This document shows positions 42,736-51,423 of a DNA stretch of 64,000 nt, in pieces (the stretch's first letter is position 1; each line of letters opens with the position of its first letter). The notes beneath the pieces were generated by a model. It saw only the letters and a program-made list of their open reading frames with translations, was not told the origin of the DNA and did not search any database. Both the position numbers and the translations under genes were made by a program. Source of the DNA: M3007 sp032115775 (GTDB taxonomy: Bacteria > Bacteroidota > Bacteroidia > Chitinophagales > Saprospiraceae); NCBI GenBank assembly GCA_032115775.1, contig JAUMBL010000073.1, forward strand, positions 15,174-79,173, in the 5' to 3' direction.

Positions 42736-45414
42736 TCAATCTTTATTCCGCGATCGAACCATTTTTTCCAGTGCGCCGTTAAACTGATCGGCTTGTTCGA
42801 GCGCTTCCAGCGTCAGGTGCATGCGATAGCGCCAGTAGTGATTGGGGTCTGCGGGGACGTTGATGCGTTCTTCCTGCGGATTTTCGCGGCGCAGGCTGCC
42901 GTCTATCCCGAGGAGGTCCTGGAGTTGAAAGACGGCCCACATAGCGGGCGACTCGAGGTGTTGTTGCACGATGGCGCGGTTGATCCAGGGTTCGCAGAAA
43001 AAGGGCGCGCGGCCCGATTCTGCCAGGATTTCTTGGTAGAACTGCTGCGTCAGTTCGCGATTTTCTTCCCACCAGCCGCGGATCGTGCTCATATCGTGGG
43101 TAGAAGGCGTCACGACGCTGAGATAGGGGGCGTCTTTGGGGTGAAAAAAGCGGACGCCGGTTTTTTTAGGCATCCGCTGCACTTCCAGGCTGAGGATGCC
43201 GAGCGACGCCATGACGTCGGGCACGCAATGCGGCACCATGCCGAGGTCTTCGCCGCAGATCAGCATCTCCGTGGCGCGTTTCAGCGCCGGGAGTTTTTCC
43301 AGCGCCTCGGCCTGCCAGAAATCGTCCTGGCGGCGGAAAAAATAGTCCACGTACAAAGCCTGCAGGCGCGCTTGCATTGCGTGGTCCAGATCCTGGAAAG
43401 TACGGGTTTTTTCTATCCCGAAGCGGAAAGCGCCATGCCAGCCCTTGTCGGGATTCGGAGGGCGCTCGGGCGTATCGAGGAGGAGGACATTGGCGAGGAG
43501 GTTAAAGAGGCCCGCCTGCAGTCGGCGATTTTCCGGCGTATCCGGCAGCGCGGCGAAGTGATTGCGCACCTGGACTTGCGTGTCGAATTCCGGGCGGAAT
43601 TGGAATTCGCCGGCGCGCGGTTCGCGCAAAAACTGCGCTTTCACGGTCTCGGCCAGATCGCCGAATTCATCGGCCAGGATGCGGCCTGTGATCCAGGGGC
43701 GGCAGAAGCGGTCGTAGTGGAAAGGAATGCCGGCTTGGCGGAGTTCCTGTTCCGACACCGGAATTGCGGGCACGAAATGCCCGAGAATGCCTTCCACCGC
43801 CTGCGCGGGAATGCTCCAGATTCGGAAGAAGCCGAGAATATGGTCAATGCGGAAAGCGTCGAAATAGAGGCTCATTTGTTGGAAGCGGCTGCGCCACCAA
43901 GCGAAGTCGTCTGCCTTCATTTGCGCCCAGTTGTACGTTGGGAAGCCCCAATTTTGGCCTTTTTCGGCAAAATCGTCGGGCGGTGCGCCGGCCTGCTGAT
44001 CCATGAAATAGCGCTCCGGCGCCGTCCAGGCATCGCAGCTGTACCGGTAAATTCCGATCGGAATGTCCCCTTTGAGGGCGAGTCCTTTTGCATGCGCGTG
44101 TTCGACGGCCTGGCACAGTTGCAGGTGCAGCTGCCACTGTACAAAATAGTGGAGCGCGACGCCGTCGAAATACTTCGAGCCGGGGGCGCTTAGTTGCTCG
44201 ATTTGGTCGGCCTGATACGCCTGGTATTCCGGCCACTGATTGAAATCCGTGGTACCGAACTGGTCGCGCAGGCAACAGAAGGCAGCGTAAGGCTTGAGCC
44301 AGTGCGCCTGGGTTTGGAAATAGGCTTTGAAGGCTTTATCGTCCAGAAACTGCGTCTTTTGCGCCTCAAACAGCGTTTTGATTGCCGTCCATTTGAGTTG
44401 CATGACCGCCTCGTAATCTACCGCCGGCAGGCTGTTGAGTTTTTTGGCTTCTTTGGCGAAGGGTTTGAGCAGGGCGGCGTGTTTCTTCCCGGCCACGGAT
44501 GGCAGGTGCAGGTACATGGGGTGCAGGGCGAAGGCCGAGATGGCGGCGTAGGGATAAGAATCCGATTTTGTGCCGGTAGCCGAGGTGTCATTGACCGGCA
44601 GGAGTTGGAGGAGTTTCAGGCCGACGCTTTGCGCCCAGTCGGCGAGTTTCGGCAGGTCGGCGAATTCGCCAACGCCCCAGCTTTGTTCCGATCGCAGGCT
44701 AAAGACCGGGATCGCCACGCCGGCGCCGCGCCAGGTATCGTGGGGCAGCCGGGCAAACCCGTCGTGGAGCAGGCAGCCGGCGGCGGCGTGGTAGAGCGCG
44801 CGGTTATCGCCTGTTTCGAAGCCGAGGAACTTATTGGTGCGGGCGTTCCAGACGCCGTATTTATATGCCAGGGGGAAGTATTCGCGGGCGAGGTCGAGCC
44901 GGATCGTCCACCAGCCGTCCTCCTCCCGGAGCACGAGCGGCGCCGCCGTATCCCAGTTGCGCAAGGCCGGTCCGTGACCGAGCAGGCAGACGCGTTCGTC
45001 GGCTTGCAGAAGCGGCGCTTTCACGCGAAACACATGCGTGTACGCGCTCGGCGCCGGGCGGTTCTCCGCCGGCGGCCGGCGCAGAAAAATATTGCGGAAA
45101 GGTTGCGTATCAAATGCGTTTTCCGGCGCGCCGGGCGGATTCCAAGCGTCGAAGGTAGCGATCGTATCGAAGGGGAGATCTCGGAGCGGCAGCGTTCGAC
45201 GCGTTTCCCATTCCGCCTCCCGATGGCCGTCTCGATCCTGGAACAGGTATTGGTACGGCAGCGCGTCGGCGCCGTCCGGGGCGATATCCAGGCGCAGGCG
45301 CCACATTTCCTCGTTGAGGTATTCCATGAGGAGCGGCTCCGCGTCCGAGCCGAGCCGAAGCCAGAGCGATTCGCCGGGCTGGGTGCGGTAATAGAGATGG
45401 AAGTGGACTTGCAT
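42736..45414 (-). CDS. malQ: 4-alpha-glucanotransferase (amylomaltase/GH77) with N-terminal CBM20-type starch-binding domains
   Basis: MalQ transfers glucan chains between alpha-1,4-glucans and releases glucose. Start chosen at ATG 45414 (892 aa), where the first CBM20-like domain begins (MQVHFHLYYRTQPGESLWLRLGS); an upstream ATG at 45519 adds only a non-conserved basic tail. A second starch-binding-like domain lies at ~125-225 (VFRVKAPLL, LGHGPALRNW). The GH77 catalytic part follows, with SWGVGEFADLPKLADWA, a nucleophile region DAFRIDHILGFFRIW (Asp ~524), an acid/base region ICGEDLGMVP (Glu ~722) and TPSTHDMSTIRGWW. The CBM20-GH77 layout is the bacterial/plant DPE2-like type, acting on glycogen or maltodextrins, probably in the cytoplasm since no signal peptide is visible. 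Confidence 0.93.
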   Translation of the reverse strand: MQVHFHLYYRTQPGESLWLRLGSDAEPLLMEYLNEEMWRLRLDIAPDGADALPYQYLFQDRDGHREAEWETRRTLPLRDLPFDTIATFDAWNPPGAPENAFDTQPFRNIFLRRPPAENRPAPSAYTHVFRVKAPLLQADERVCLLGHGPALRNWDTAAPLVLREEDGWWTIRLDLAREYFPLAYKYGVWNARTNKFLGFETGDNRALYHAAAGCLLHDGFARLPHDTWRGAGVAIPVFSLRSEQSWGVGEFADLPKLADWAQSVGLKLLQLLPVNDTSATGTKSDSYPYAAISAFALHPMYLHLPSVAGKKHAALLKPFAKEAKKLNSLPAVDYEAVMQLKWTAIKTLFEAQKTQFLDDKAFKAYFQTQAHWLKPYAAFCCLRDQFGTTDFNQWPEYQAYQADQIEQLSAPGSKYFDGVALHYFVQWQLHLQLCQAVEHAHAKGLALKGDIPIGIYRYSCDAWTAPERYFMDQQAGAPPDDFAEKGQNWGFPTYNWAQMKADDFAWWRSRFQQMSLYFDAFRIDHILGFFRIWSIPAQAVEGILGHFVPAIPVSEQELRQAGIPFHYDRFCRPWITGRILADEFGDLAETVKAQFLREPRAGEFQFRPEFDTQVQVRNHFAALPDTPENRRLQAGLFNLLANVLLLDTPERPPNPDKGWHGAFRFGIEKTRTFQDLDHAMQARLQALYVDYFFRRQDDFWQAEALEKLPALKRATEMLICGEDLGMVPHCVPDVMASLGILSLEVQRMPKKTGVRFFHPKDAPYLSVVTPSTHDMSTIRGWWEENRELTQQFYQEILAESGRAPFFCEPWINRAIVQQHLESPAMWAVFQLQDLLGIDGSLRRENPQEERINVPADPNHYWRYRMHLTLEALEQADQFNGALEKMVRSRNKD

Positions 45415-45530
45415 GCGGGTGTGGGTTTTGAGGAGGCGAAGGTACGAACATTTCCTTCCGGGCGGCGACGGCGGATTGCGGTTTTTGAGCGCCCGGCGAG
45501 AAATTCCGAAGTGCTCCATGATCGCATTAA

Positions 45531-45587
45531 TGACAAAATGACTGTTAATTATAGCGCACCAATGACAAAATGTCGCATTTTTTTGTC
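45531..45587 (+). promoter_or_regulatory. Candidate activator-binding region upstream of hsp20 (TGACAAAATG repeats)
   Basis: TGACAAAATGACT (45531) and TGACAAAATGTCG (45563) are direct repeats 32 bp apart, about three helical turns. The second is part of an imperfect inverted repeat with TTTTGTCA (45580-45587). Placement 35-100 bp upstream of a sigma-54-like -24/-12 sequence suits enhancer-type sites. Confidence 0.5.
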
Positions 45588-45619
45588 AAAATTTCGGATC
45601 AACAGGGCTGGCGGCGCGG

Positions 45620-45635
45620 TGGTACGCAAATTGAA
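45620..45635 (+). promoter_or_regulatory. Possible sigma-54 (-24/-12) promoter of hsp20
   Basis: TGGTACG-CAAA-TTGAA resembles the sigma-54 consensus TGGCACG-N4-TTGCW, with GG separated by 10 bp from GA instead of GC. It lies ~40 bp upstream of the hsp20 ATG (45677). The last-position mismatch keeps confidence moderate. Confidence 0.42.
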
Positions 45636-45676
45636 CAGGCAATACAAAATTTCTAACCACTACAAACAATAGATCT

Positions 45677-46081
45677 ATGACACTTGTAAAATTTAAGACC
45701 GTGCCTGCGCAAGCATTTGCGCCCCAAATCAACAGCACTTTCGCCGCATTCAACCGACCGGCCGTAAACGTAGCGCAAACTGTGCAAGGCTTTGAAATTG
45801 AACTCGCTGCGCCCGGCCTACAGCGCGAAGATTTTCAAATCAACCTGGAAGCGGACGTACTGACGATTTCCGCGAATAAGCAGGCGGCCGACGCAAGCGA
45901 CGCGTCGGTGCGGTACAGTCGCCGGGAATTTGCCGTCGCATCATTCGAACGCGCCTTCCGCCTGCCGGACAACATAGACCCCGAAACGGTCGCCGCGTCC
46001 TACCAACAGGGCATCCTGCGCGTCACCCTGGCCTTCAAGCCGGAGCGCAAACCGCTGACGCGCACCGTGGAAGTCGCCTAA
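45677..46081 (+). CDS. Hsp20/alpha-crystallin small heat-shock protein
   Basis: This 134-aa protein starts at ATG 45677. The alpha-crystallin domain covers ~28-120, with PAVNVAQTVQGFEIELAAPGL, REDFQINLEADVLTISA, FERAFRLPDNIDPETVAASYQQGILRVTLAF and the C-terminal RKPLTRTVEVA. It is an ATP-independent holdase that keeps unfolding proteins soluble. The N-terminus is short, as usual for bacterial Hsp20s. The upstream region has repeated TGACAAAATG boxes and a sigma-54-like sequence, suggesting stress-induced activation. The gene is monocistronic. Confidence 0.94.
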   Translation: MTLVKFKTVPAQAFAPQINSTFAAFNRPAVNVAQTVQGFEIELAAPGLQREDFQINLEADVLTISANKQAADASDASVRYSRREFAVASFERAFRLPDNIDPETVAASYQQGILRVTLAFKPERKPLTRTVEVA

Positions 46082-46408
46082 GCCGGCTGATTCGCCTATT
46101 TGTTAACAAGTTGTTAAATCGGAAAAAAACAGCCCGTTTTCGGCAGTTTGCAACAACCAAATCGCAGATTCCCGGTTTAAACTATGCTTTTGCACGATAC
46201 GTGATGTGCGAAAGCGACACAATCAGTCAAATTTTGCGGCCTGCGCCGCCCTGCTTCACCCGAAAATACCAAGTCCCCGCAAAGGACGAAACGCTTCAGG
46301 ATGTTTTGCGATACGCCAGGAAGACAAAACCGCTGCGCGCGCATTCGGCTAATTGATTATTAAGCAGTTTTCATAAGGTTAGTTAATAGGGTTTTAGGTG
46401 TTTTCATG
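46082..46408. other. Intergenic gap after hsp20
   Basis: ~330 bp between the hsp20 stop and the terminator at 46409. I see only a weak TTG-initiated 81-codon frame (46111-46356) without recognisable features. A small RNA ending at the strong terminator is possible, but I see no independent support for it. Confidence 0.4.
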
Positions 46409-46441
46409 GAGCCAGGGCAGTAATGTCTTGGCTCTTTTTAT
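46409..46441 (+). terminator. Rho-independent terminator downstream of hsp20
   Basis: GAGCCAGGGC and GTCTTGGCTC pair over 10 bp (two G-U wobbles) around an AGTAAT loop, followed by TTTTTAT. It lies 330 bp past the hsp20 stop. Confidence 0.75.
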
Positions 46442-46490
46442 ATCTATTTACTTTCGGGTTTTCCCTTATTTTTGCGGTTTTGAGGCCGGC

Positions 46491-46760
46491 AGGGTTGTTT
46501 GGAAAAAGCATTTCGCCGCCTTCGGCGGCGAAATGAAATGATGTTTGGGCGCCTGTTTTTTGATTTTTTTTAGAAAAAATCAAAAAACAGGCGCCCAAAC
46601 AGAATATTTTTTGGTTAAAGGGTCGTCAATGGACTTATTACACAACCCCGTGAAATAATGTTTAGGCGCCTGTTTTTTTTTAAAAAAAACCAAAAAAACA
46701 GGCACCTAAACAGCCTGTTTTTTGGTTTTAGAGGCCGTTCCTACACTTATTCAACAACCC
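46491..46760. mobile_element. MITE-like palindromic elements in tandem, copy 6 plus a partial copy
   Basis: A first copy (46491-46650) has the CGCCGCC-TTCG-GGCGGCG hairpin, palindrome GTTTGGGCGCCTGTTTTTTG, the AAAGGGTCGTCAATGGACTTATT block and ACACAACCCC as its right end. A second palindrome, GTTTAGGCGCCTG...CAGGCACCTAAAC, follows directly (~46651-46712), ending in CACTTATTCAACAACCC (46744-46760). The ends show a GGGTTGT-type variant of the terminal repeat. The GTG start of the next gene is 21 bp away. Confidence 0.8.
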
Positions 46761-46780
46761 TATGCTAAAACGTCTTTTAC

Positions 46781-48010
46781 GTGGAATCCATACCTGACGC
46801 ATCGCACCGAAGCGCGTATTTTACCGGGCTTCAAGCTGCCGATCCGGCTATTTTGTCGGAAATTAAGACTCATTTTTACCGGGGCGTGGTTCAAGCTGTT
46901 GAACGCGCGGGGGGTACGTTTGCCGACGGCGAAGTGTTTTACAAAACGGCGCTGGCAACGCTCCTCAATTTGGCGGAGCCGCCGGCACAGGATGCCTGGC
47001 GTCTGACCCTGGAAACGCTGGCGGTAGCGCAATTTCAAAGCTGGCTGCGGGAGCGCGGCCAAACGCCGATTGCGGAAGCGCCGGCGCAAGAGGTACCTGT
47101 CCCGGACGATGCGGCGCTCCGGCAAACCAGACAGCGCATCACCGTCTGGAACCAATTGCTCAAAATATCGCGCGAGGCGCGCCTGACCGCCCTCGCCGTC
47201 TTGGGCGAATCCTGGGACGATGCCGCAGTCGCCGCCGCGCTCGGGCAACGCCCGGCGCAGTTTGCCGCCCGAAAACTGCAGTACCTGGCGGAATTGCGGG
47301 AAGGCCTCCGCCTGCCCGACGGCGAATGGCCCGACTGGGTGGCGGCTGCCCTGGGCGACGCGCAGGGCTGGGCGCTCTGGCAGGCGCTGCACACGCCCGA
47401 TCGGGAAGCCGCGCCGACTTCCGGGGCGAAAAGTAACCTGGTTCGTGTAATTTTTTTCCTGCTCCTAGCCGCCACGTTGGGCTATATGGCCTACGTGTAC
47501 TGGTGGGCGCCCAAATCGGCCGGACAAGTCTTCCAAGAACAGTTTACACCGCCCGAAAGCCTGACGGCCGACCAGCGCGCCCGCTACGACGGCGCCCTGA
47601 GCAACGATTCCGTGTCGGCACGCCCCAATCAATGCACCCGCATGATCCGGGAAGCCGATGCATTTTACCGGAAAAAACAATGGGAGGAAGCCCAGGACGC
47701 CCTGCTGTTGATCGCGCTCGATCCGTCTGAAAATATCTGCCGAAACGATGCCTGGTTTTACCTGGGCATTATCCGCTTGAAACTGGACGATCCGCAAACC
47801 GCCCTCGAGTGTTTTGTAAAAATTGACAACCTGGAACAGTTCGGCGAGGAGGTGTACTGGTATCAGGCGCTTTGCTTCGTTAAATTATCCGCGCAGGACA
47901 GCGACCTGCGCCCCCGGGCGGTTCGGGCGATCCAACGCCTGCTGGAACAAACCCAAGACCCGAAACGCCGCGAGCAGGCGGAAAAAATGCTGGAAGAATT
48001 GTCGGAATAA
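46781..48010 (+). CDS. Single-pass membrane protein with C-terminal TPR-like repeats
   Basis: This 409-aa protein has GTG 46781 as its only usable start; an in-frame stop lies 15 bp upstream. Residues 1-215 are helical and cytoplasmic; one transmembrane helix spans ~222-244 (VRVIFFLLLAATLGYMAYVYWW). The C-terminal ~150 residues contain TPR-like helix pairs (MIREADAFYRKKQWEEAQDALLLIAL, AWFYLGIIRLKLDDPQTALECFVKI), probably periplasmic. Such proteins often scaffold envelope complexes; the exact role is unknown. It lies 21 bp upstream of rsmG, so the two are co-transcribed. A palindromic element ends 20 bp before the start codon, which may explain the unusual GTG start and missing leader. Confidence 0.8.
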   Translation: MESIPDASHRSAYFTGLQAADPAILSEIKTHFYRGVVQAVERAGGTFADGEVFYKTALATLLNLAEPPAQDAWRLTLETLAVAQFQSWLRERGQTPIAEAPAQEVPVPDDAALRQTRQRITVWNQLLKISREARLTALAVLGESWDDAAVAAALGQRPAQFAARKLQYLAELREGLRLPDGEWPDWVAAALGDAQGWALWQALHTPDREAAPTSGAKSNLVRVIFFLLLAATLGYMAYVYWWAPKSAGQVFQEQFTPPESLTADQRARYDGALSNDSVSARPNQCTRMIREADAFYRKKQWEEAQDALLLIALDPSENICRNDAWFYLGIIRLKLDDPQTALECFVKIDNLEQFGEEVYWYQALCFVKLSAQDSDLRPRAVRAIQRLLEQTQDPKRREQAEKMLEELSE

Positions 48011-48031
48011 CCCCGGCGCACACCTAATCGT

Positions 48032-48673
48032 ATGCTATCTATACTTCAACCGTATTTCCCCGAATTATCCGAGCGCCAACAGGCCCAATTCGACCAACTG
48101 GCGCCGCTGTACAGCGATTGGAACGCCCGGATCAATGTGATCTCCCGGCAGGACATCGAGCACCTGGCCGTGCACCACGTTTTACATTCCCTGGCGATTG
48201 CCAAGGCGTTTACGTTTCAGGCCGGCGCCCAGTTGCTGGATTTGGGCACCGGCGGCGGTTTTCCCGGTATTCCGCTCGCGATCTTATTTCCAGAAACGCA
48301 ATTTATGCTGATTGACGGGACGGGCAAAAAAATCCGGGTGGTGCAGGAGGTTAGCGCGGCGCTGGGGCTTGCGAACGTGCAGGCGGCGCACCGGCGCGTA
48401 GAGGAGATCAAAATGCCGGGGCGTTTCGACTTCGTGCTGTCGCGCGGGGTAGCGCCCCTGGATCGCCTGCTGCTCTGGAGTCAGCCGTTATTGCGGAGGC
48501 AGCACCGGCACGCGTATCCAAACGGATTGATCGCCCTCAAGGGCGGCAACCTGAAGCCGGAAATCACCGCGCTGCCTGGAAACGGGTCGGCGTACACGGA
48601 GGTGTTCCCGATCAACCAGTGGTTTTCGGAGCCTTTTTTTGAAGAAAAATATGTGGTGTACGTGCAGGGATAG
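48032..48673 (+). CDS. rsmG: 16S rRNA (guanine-527 N7)-methyltransferase
   Basis: RsmG methylates G527 of 16S rRNA using SAM, affecting streptomycin sensitivity. The 213-aa protein (ATG 48032) has the class I SAM motif LLDLGTGGGFPGIPLAI at ~69-85, LIDGTGKKIRVVQEV and the SRGVAPLDRLL segment typical of RsmG. Length and composition fit. It is downstream of and close to a TPR membrane-protein gene, and convergent with kynU (17-bp gap). Confidence 0.95.
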   Translation: MLSILQPYFPELSERQQAQFDQLAPLYSDWNARINVISRQDIEHLAVHHVLHSLAIAKAFTFQAGAQLLDLGTGGGFPGIPLAILFPETQFMLIDGTGKKIRVVQEVSAALGLANVQAAHRRVEEIKMPGRFDFVLSRGVAPLDRLLLWSQPLLRRQHRHAYPNGLIALKGGNLKPEITALPGNGSAYTEVFPINQWFSEPFFEEKYVVYVQG

Positions 48674-48690
48674 GGCCTGCCTGCCGGGTG

Positions 48691-49956
48691 TCAGGAAAAA
48701 TTCCGGATCGCTTGTCCCAATTGATACACGTCTTCAAACGAATTGTACATCGGAACCGGCGCGAAACGGATCACGTTCGGTTCCCGCCAGTCGGCAATTA
48801 GGCCGTTTTCCGTAAGAAAATCGAAAAGCGCTTTGCCGCGGTGGTCGGTGAGGGTCGAAATTTGGCAACCGCGCGCCTGCGGGTCGCGGGGCGTGATGAT
48901 GTTAAACAATTGTTTTTCCCGGTTGATCTCGTCGAGGATGAATTCGAGAAACGCCGTGAGTGCCAGGCTCTTTGCACGCAAATTGTCCATGCCGGCCGCG
49001 TCGAACAGATCCAGACCGGCCTTGTGGGCGGCAAATGAGAAAATCTGCGCATTGCTCAGTTGCCAGCCGGCTGCGCCCTCCATGGGGATAAATCCTTTGC
49101 GCATTTGGAAGCGCGCCGCTTCGTCGTGTCCCCACCAGCCGGCAAAACGCGGGAGCGCGGGGTTGTTGCCGTGGCGTTCGTGGACGAAGGCGCCGGAGGG
49201 GCCGCCCGGACCGGCGTTCAGGTATTTATAGCTGCACCAGACGGCGAAATCAGCGCCCCAGTCGTGCAAACGCAACGGCAGATTGCCGGCGGTATGCGCG
49301 AGATCGAATCCGGCGTAGGCACCGACGGCGTGCGCGGCCTTGGTAATGGCCTCCAGATCGAAGAACTGCCCGGTGTAGTAATTCACGCCGCCGAACATCA
49401 CCAACGCGAGCGTATCGCCCGCCTGCGCGATCGCGGCGAGGATATCTTCCGTTCGCAGCGTATGCTCGCCCGGGCGGGGCGACAGTTCCACAATAGCTTC
49501 TTCCGGCGCGAAACCATGCCAGCGCGCTTGGGTCTCCATCGCGTACTGGTCGCTGGGAAATGCGCCGGCTTCCATGATGATCTTGAAGCGCCGGGCGGTC
49601 GGGCGGTAAAACGACACCATCATGAGGTGCAGGTTCACCGTCAGGGTATTCATCACCACCACCTCCTGCGACAGGGCGCCCACGAGGCGCGCCGATTGCT
49701 CGGTCAGGAATTTATGGTAGTACATCCAGGGGAGTTCGCCGCGGAAGTGGCCTTCCACGCCGTAGGTTGCCCACTGATCCAGCTCGTGTTCCAAGGCGGG
49801 CCGCACCGTTTTCGGCTGCAATCCGAGCGAATTGCCGCAAAAATACAACACCGGCCGGCCGGCGTGTTGCGGAAAAATGAATTGATCTCGATAGGCGCGC
49901 AGGGGATCTGCCTGATCGCGTGCTTGGGCGTAGGAAAGGGTATTGTTAAATTGCAT
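48691..49956 (-). CDS. kynU: Kynureninase
   Basis: KynU is a PLP enzyme cleaving L-kynurenine to anthranilate and alanine (or 3-hydroxykynurenine to 3-hydroxyanthranilate), a step of tryptophan breakdown and of the eukaryote-like NAD route. The 421-aa protein (ATG 49956) shows FCGNSLGLQPKTV, GEAGAFPSDQYA-like EAGAFPSDQYA at ~129, FDLAHTAGN (Asp ~218) and the PLP-lysine motif WCSYKYLNAGPGG (Lys ~244), plus RFAGWWGHDEAARFQM and the C-terminal RFAPVPMYNSFEDV. Length matches the family. No kynA, kynB or haaO gene is adjacent. Confidence 0.96.
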   Translation of the reverse strand: MQFNNTLSYAQARDQADPLRAYRDQFIFPQHAGRPVLYFCGNSLGLQPKTVRPALEHELDQWATYGVEGHFRGELPWMYYHKFLTEQSARLVGALSQEVVVMNTLTVNLHLMMVSFYRPTARRFKIIMEAGAFPSDQYAMETQARWHGFAPEEAIVELSPRPGEHTLRTEDILAAIAQAGDTLALVMFGGVNYYTGQFFDLEAITKAAHAVGAYAGFDLAHTAGNLPLRLHDWGADFAVWCSYKYLNAGPGGPSGAFVHERHGNNPALPRFAGWWGHDEAARFQMRKGFIPMEGAAGWQLSNAQIFSFAAHKAGLDLFDAAGMDNLRAKSLALTAFLEFILDEINREKQLFNIITPRDPQARGCQISTLTDHRGKALFDFLTENGLIADWREPNVIRFAPVPMYNSFEDVYQLGQAIRNFS

Positions 49957-50126
49957 GATGGTCGGAGTGGCGACTTTAGATACGCACTTGGTGGCCGCAA
50001 AGAAACGGCGAATTCAGGTACGATACCAGTAAACGGTGGATGCGACGCGCATTTTTCTGAACCGATCCTAGAAAAACAGCAGCGGGATGCCGCAAAATTG
50101 CACCGGCCGGGGTTTCCCAATCTGCC

Positions 50127-51275
50127 CTAAAACGCCTCCCCCGTAAAAATATAAAACCCACTCCCCTCCCGGGTAAACGCCAGATCAAACCGCAGAAAAA
50201 TATCTTTTTTCCGAAAAAGAAAATACCGCGCGCCGATGCCGCCGGCCAGCCGCAGATCCGTCCAACTCAAGGCCTCCAGCGTCGGCGCCACGCCGCCCGC
50301 GCTGAGGAAGGCAGTCGCCCCAAACCGCCGACTGAACGGCAGCGGCAGCCAACGATACTCCACTTGCGCCGCATAAAACTGCTGATCCCGGAAACGCCCC
50401 GTGTAATATCCCCGCATGATCATTTCGCTGCCCAGCAGGCTCATCTGATTGAACGGCGCCGTCCCGAGCACGACGTTCCCGACCAGCTGCGCCGCCAGCA
50501 CCTGTTGCGGCCGAAAAGACTTATACCAGCGCAGATCCGCGTTGAAATTTTCAAAATCCGACGTGCCGGCAATCGCGGGATCGTACCGCAGCCAGCCCAG
50601 TTCAGCAAACAGCCCGTTCCGGGTATTCAGCGCATTGGGCCGGCTGTCGTACGCCACCCCCAGGCCGATACCCACGCTGCGCGAACCCGCAGCGCCCGTC
50701 GGCAGCGGCCGCTGGGCAATTCCCCCTTCCCCGAATTGCACGTCGGCGAGCGACTGGTAATCCACCTGCGGCCCTGCAAAAAAATTGCCCTTGATCTGGC
50801 GGAAAATACGCTGGCGCACCAGCACCCCAAAGCCGTCCACAATGTCCGGATTGTCTTTCGGCGTATCCGGCCCAATCCCGTAATACAACAGCGGAAAACG
50901 CTGAAAACGCGCCTTGCCCAACAGCAGCCACCGGTCGCGGTCGGTATAAACCGCGTTGTCAATCCACAATCCGTACTGCGATCGAAAGGTGAAAAAAGCA
51001 AACGCGGTAATCTCTGACAGGCGGTTTTTTACCACGTCGTTTTTTGCGTGAAACAGCAAAGCGGAAGCTACACCCAATTCCAGACTGGTTTCCGGCGCAA
51101 AAGCAAAGGTGGGGTAAAATAACAACCGGGACTTGTCGGCCGGCGCATCCTCCTGGACGAATCGCTCCAAAAAAGCGCTCCACCGACCGAGGGTATCAGA
51201 CTGCGCGCGCAAGGGCAGGAGCGGCTGGACACCCAACAGAATCGAAAAAAGCACGCGAACGAGTAATGGCTTCAT
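50127..51275 (-). CDS. Omp85/BamA-TamA-family outer-membrane barrel protein without POTRA domains
   Basis: ATG 51275 (382 aa) was chosen for its signal peptide (MKPLLVRVLFSILLGVQPLLPLRAQ). The protein is a beta-barrel of the bacterial surface-antigen (D15/Omp85) type: FAPETSLELGVASALLFHA, RNALNTRNGLFAEL-like NALNTRNGLFAELGWL, LGSEMIMRGYYTGRFRDQQFYAAQVEYRWLP (a typical Omp85 strand set with the RGY motif) and a C-terminal FDLAFTREGSGFYIF. No POTRA repeats precede it, unlike BamA or TamA, so it may be a single-barrel transporter or scaffold. It is divergent from the T9SS Asp-box protein gene, 148 bp apart, a possible shared control region. Confidence 0.83.
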   Translation of the reverse strand: MKPLLVRVLFSILLGVQPLLPLRAQSDTLGRWSAFLERFVQEDAPADKSRLLFYPTFAFAPETSLELGVASALLFHAKNDVVKNRLSEITAFAFFTFRSQYGLWIDNAVYTDRDRWLLLGKARFQRFPLLYYGIGPDTPKDNPDIVDGFGVLVRQRIFRQIKGNFFAGPQVDYQSLADVQFGEGGIAQRPLPTGAAGSRSVGIGLGVAYDSRPNALNTRNGLFAELGWLRYDPAIAGTSDFENFNADLRWYKSFRPQQVLAAQLVGNVVLGTAPFNQMSLLGSEMIMRGYYTGRFRDQQFYAAQVEYRWLPLPFSRRFGATAFLSAGGVAPTLEALSWTDLRLAGGIGARYFLFRKKDIFLRFDLAFTREGSGFYIFTGEAF

Positions 51276-51423
51276 ACAAGCGGTTTTAAAATCATGCGCA
51301 ACGGCCGGCGCACGCGTTTCCCGCGCCGCATCGCCTGTGCGGTTCCGTAAAAATGCGCTTTCAACGCAAAGGTTGCACGCAAAATACAGAATCTCCCTAT
51401 TTTGTCGCCAAAATACACTTGTT

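Noticed and set aside
42793..45672. 466- and 492-codon plus-strand ORFs
   Set aside because: Antisense to the GH77 glucanotransferase gene; no coherent domain.
46111..46356. 81-codon ORF after hsp20
   Set aside because: Starts at TTG, has no ribosome-binding or promoter signal, no motif and unusual composition.
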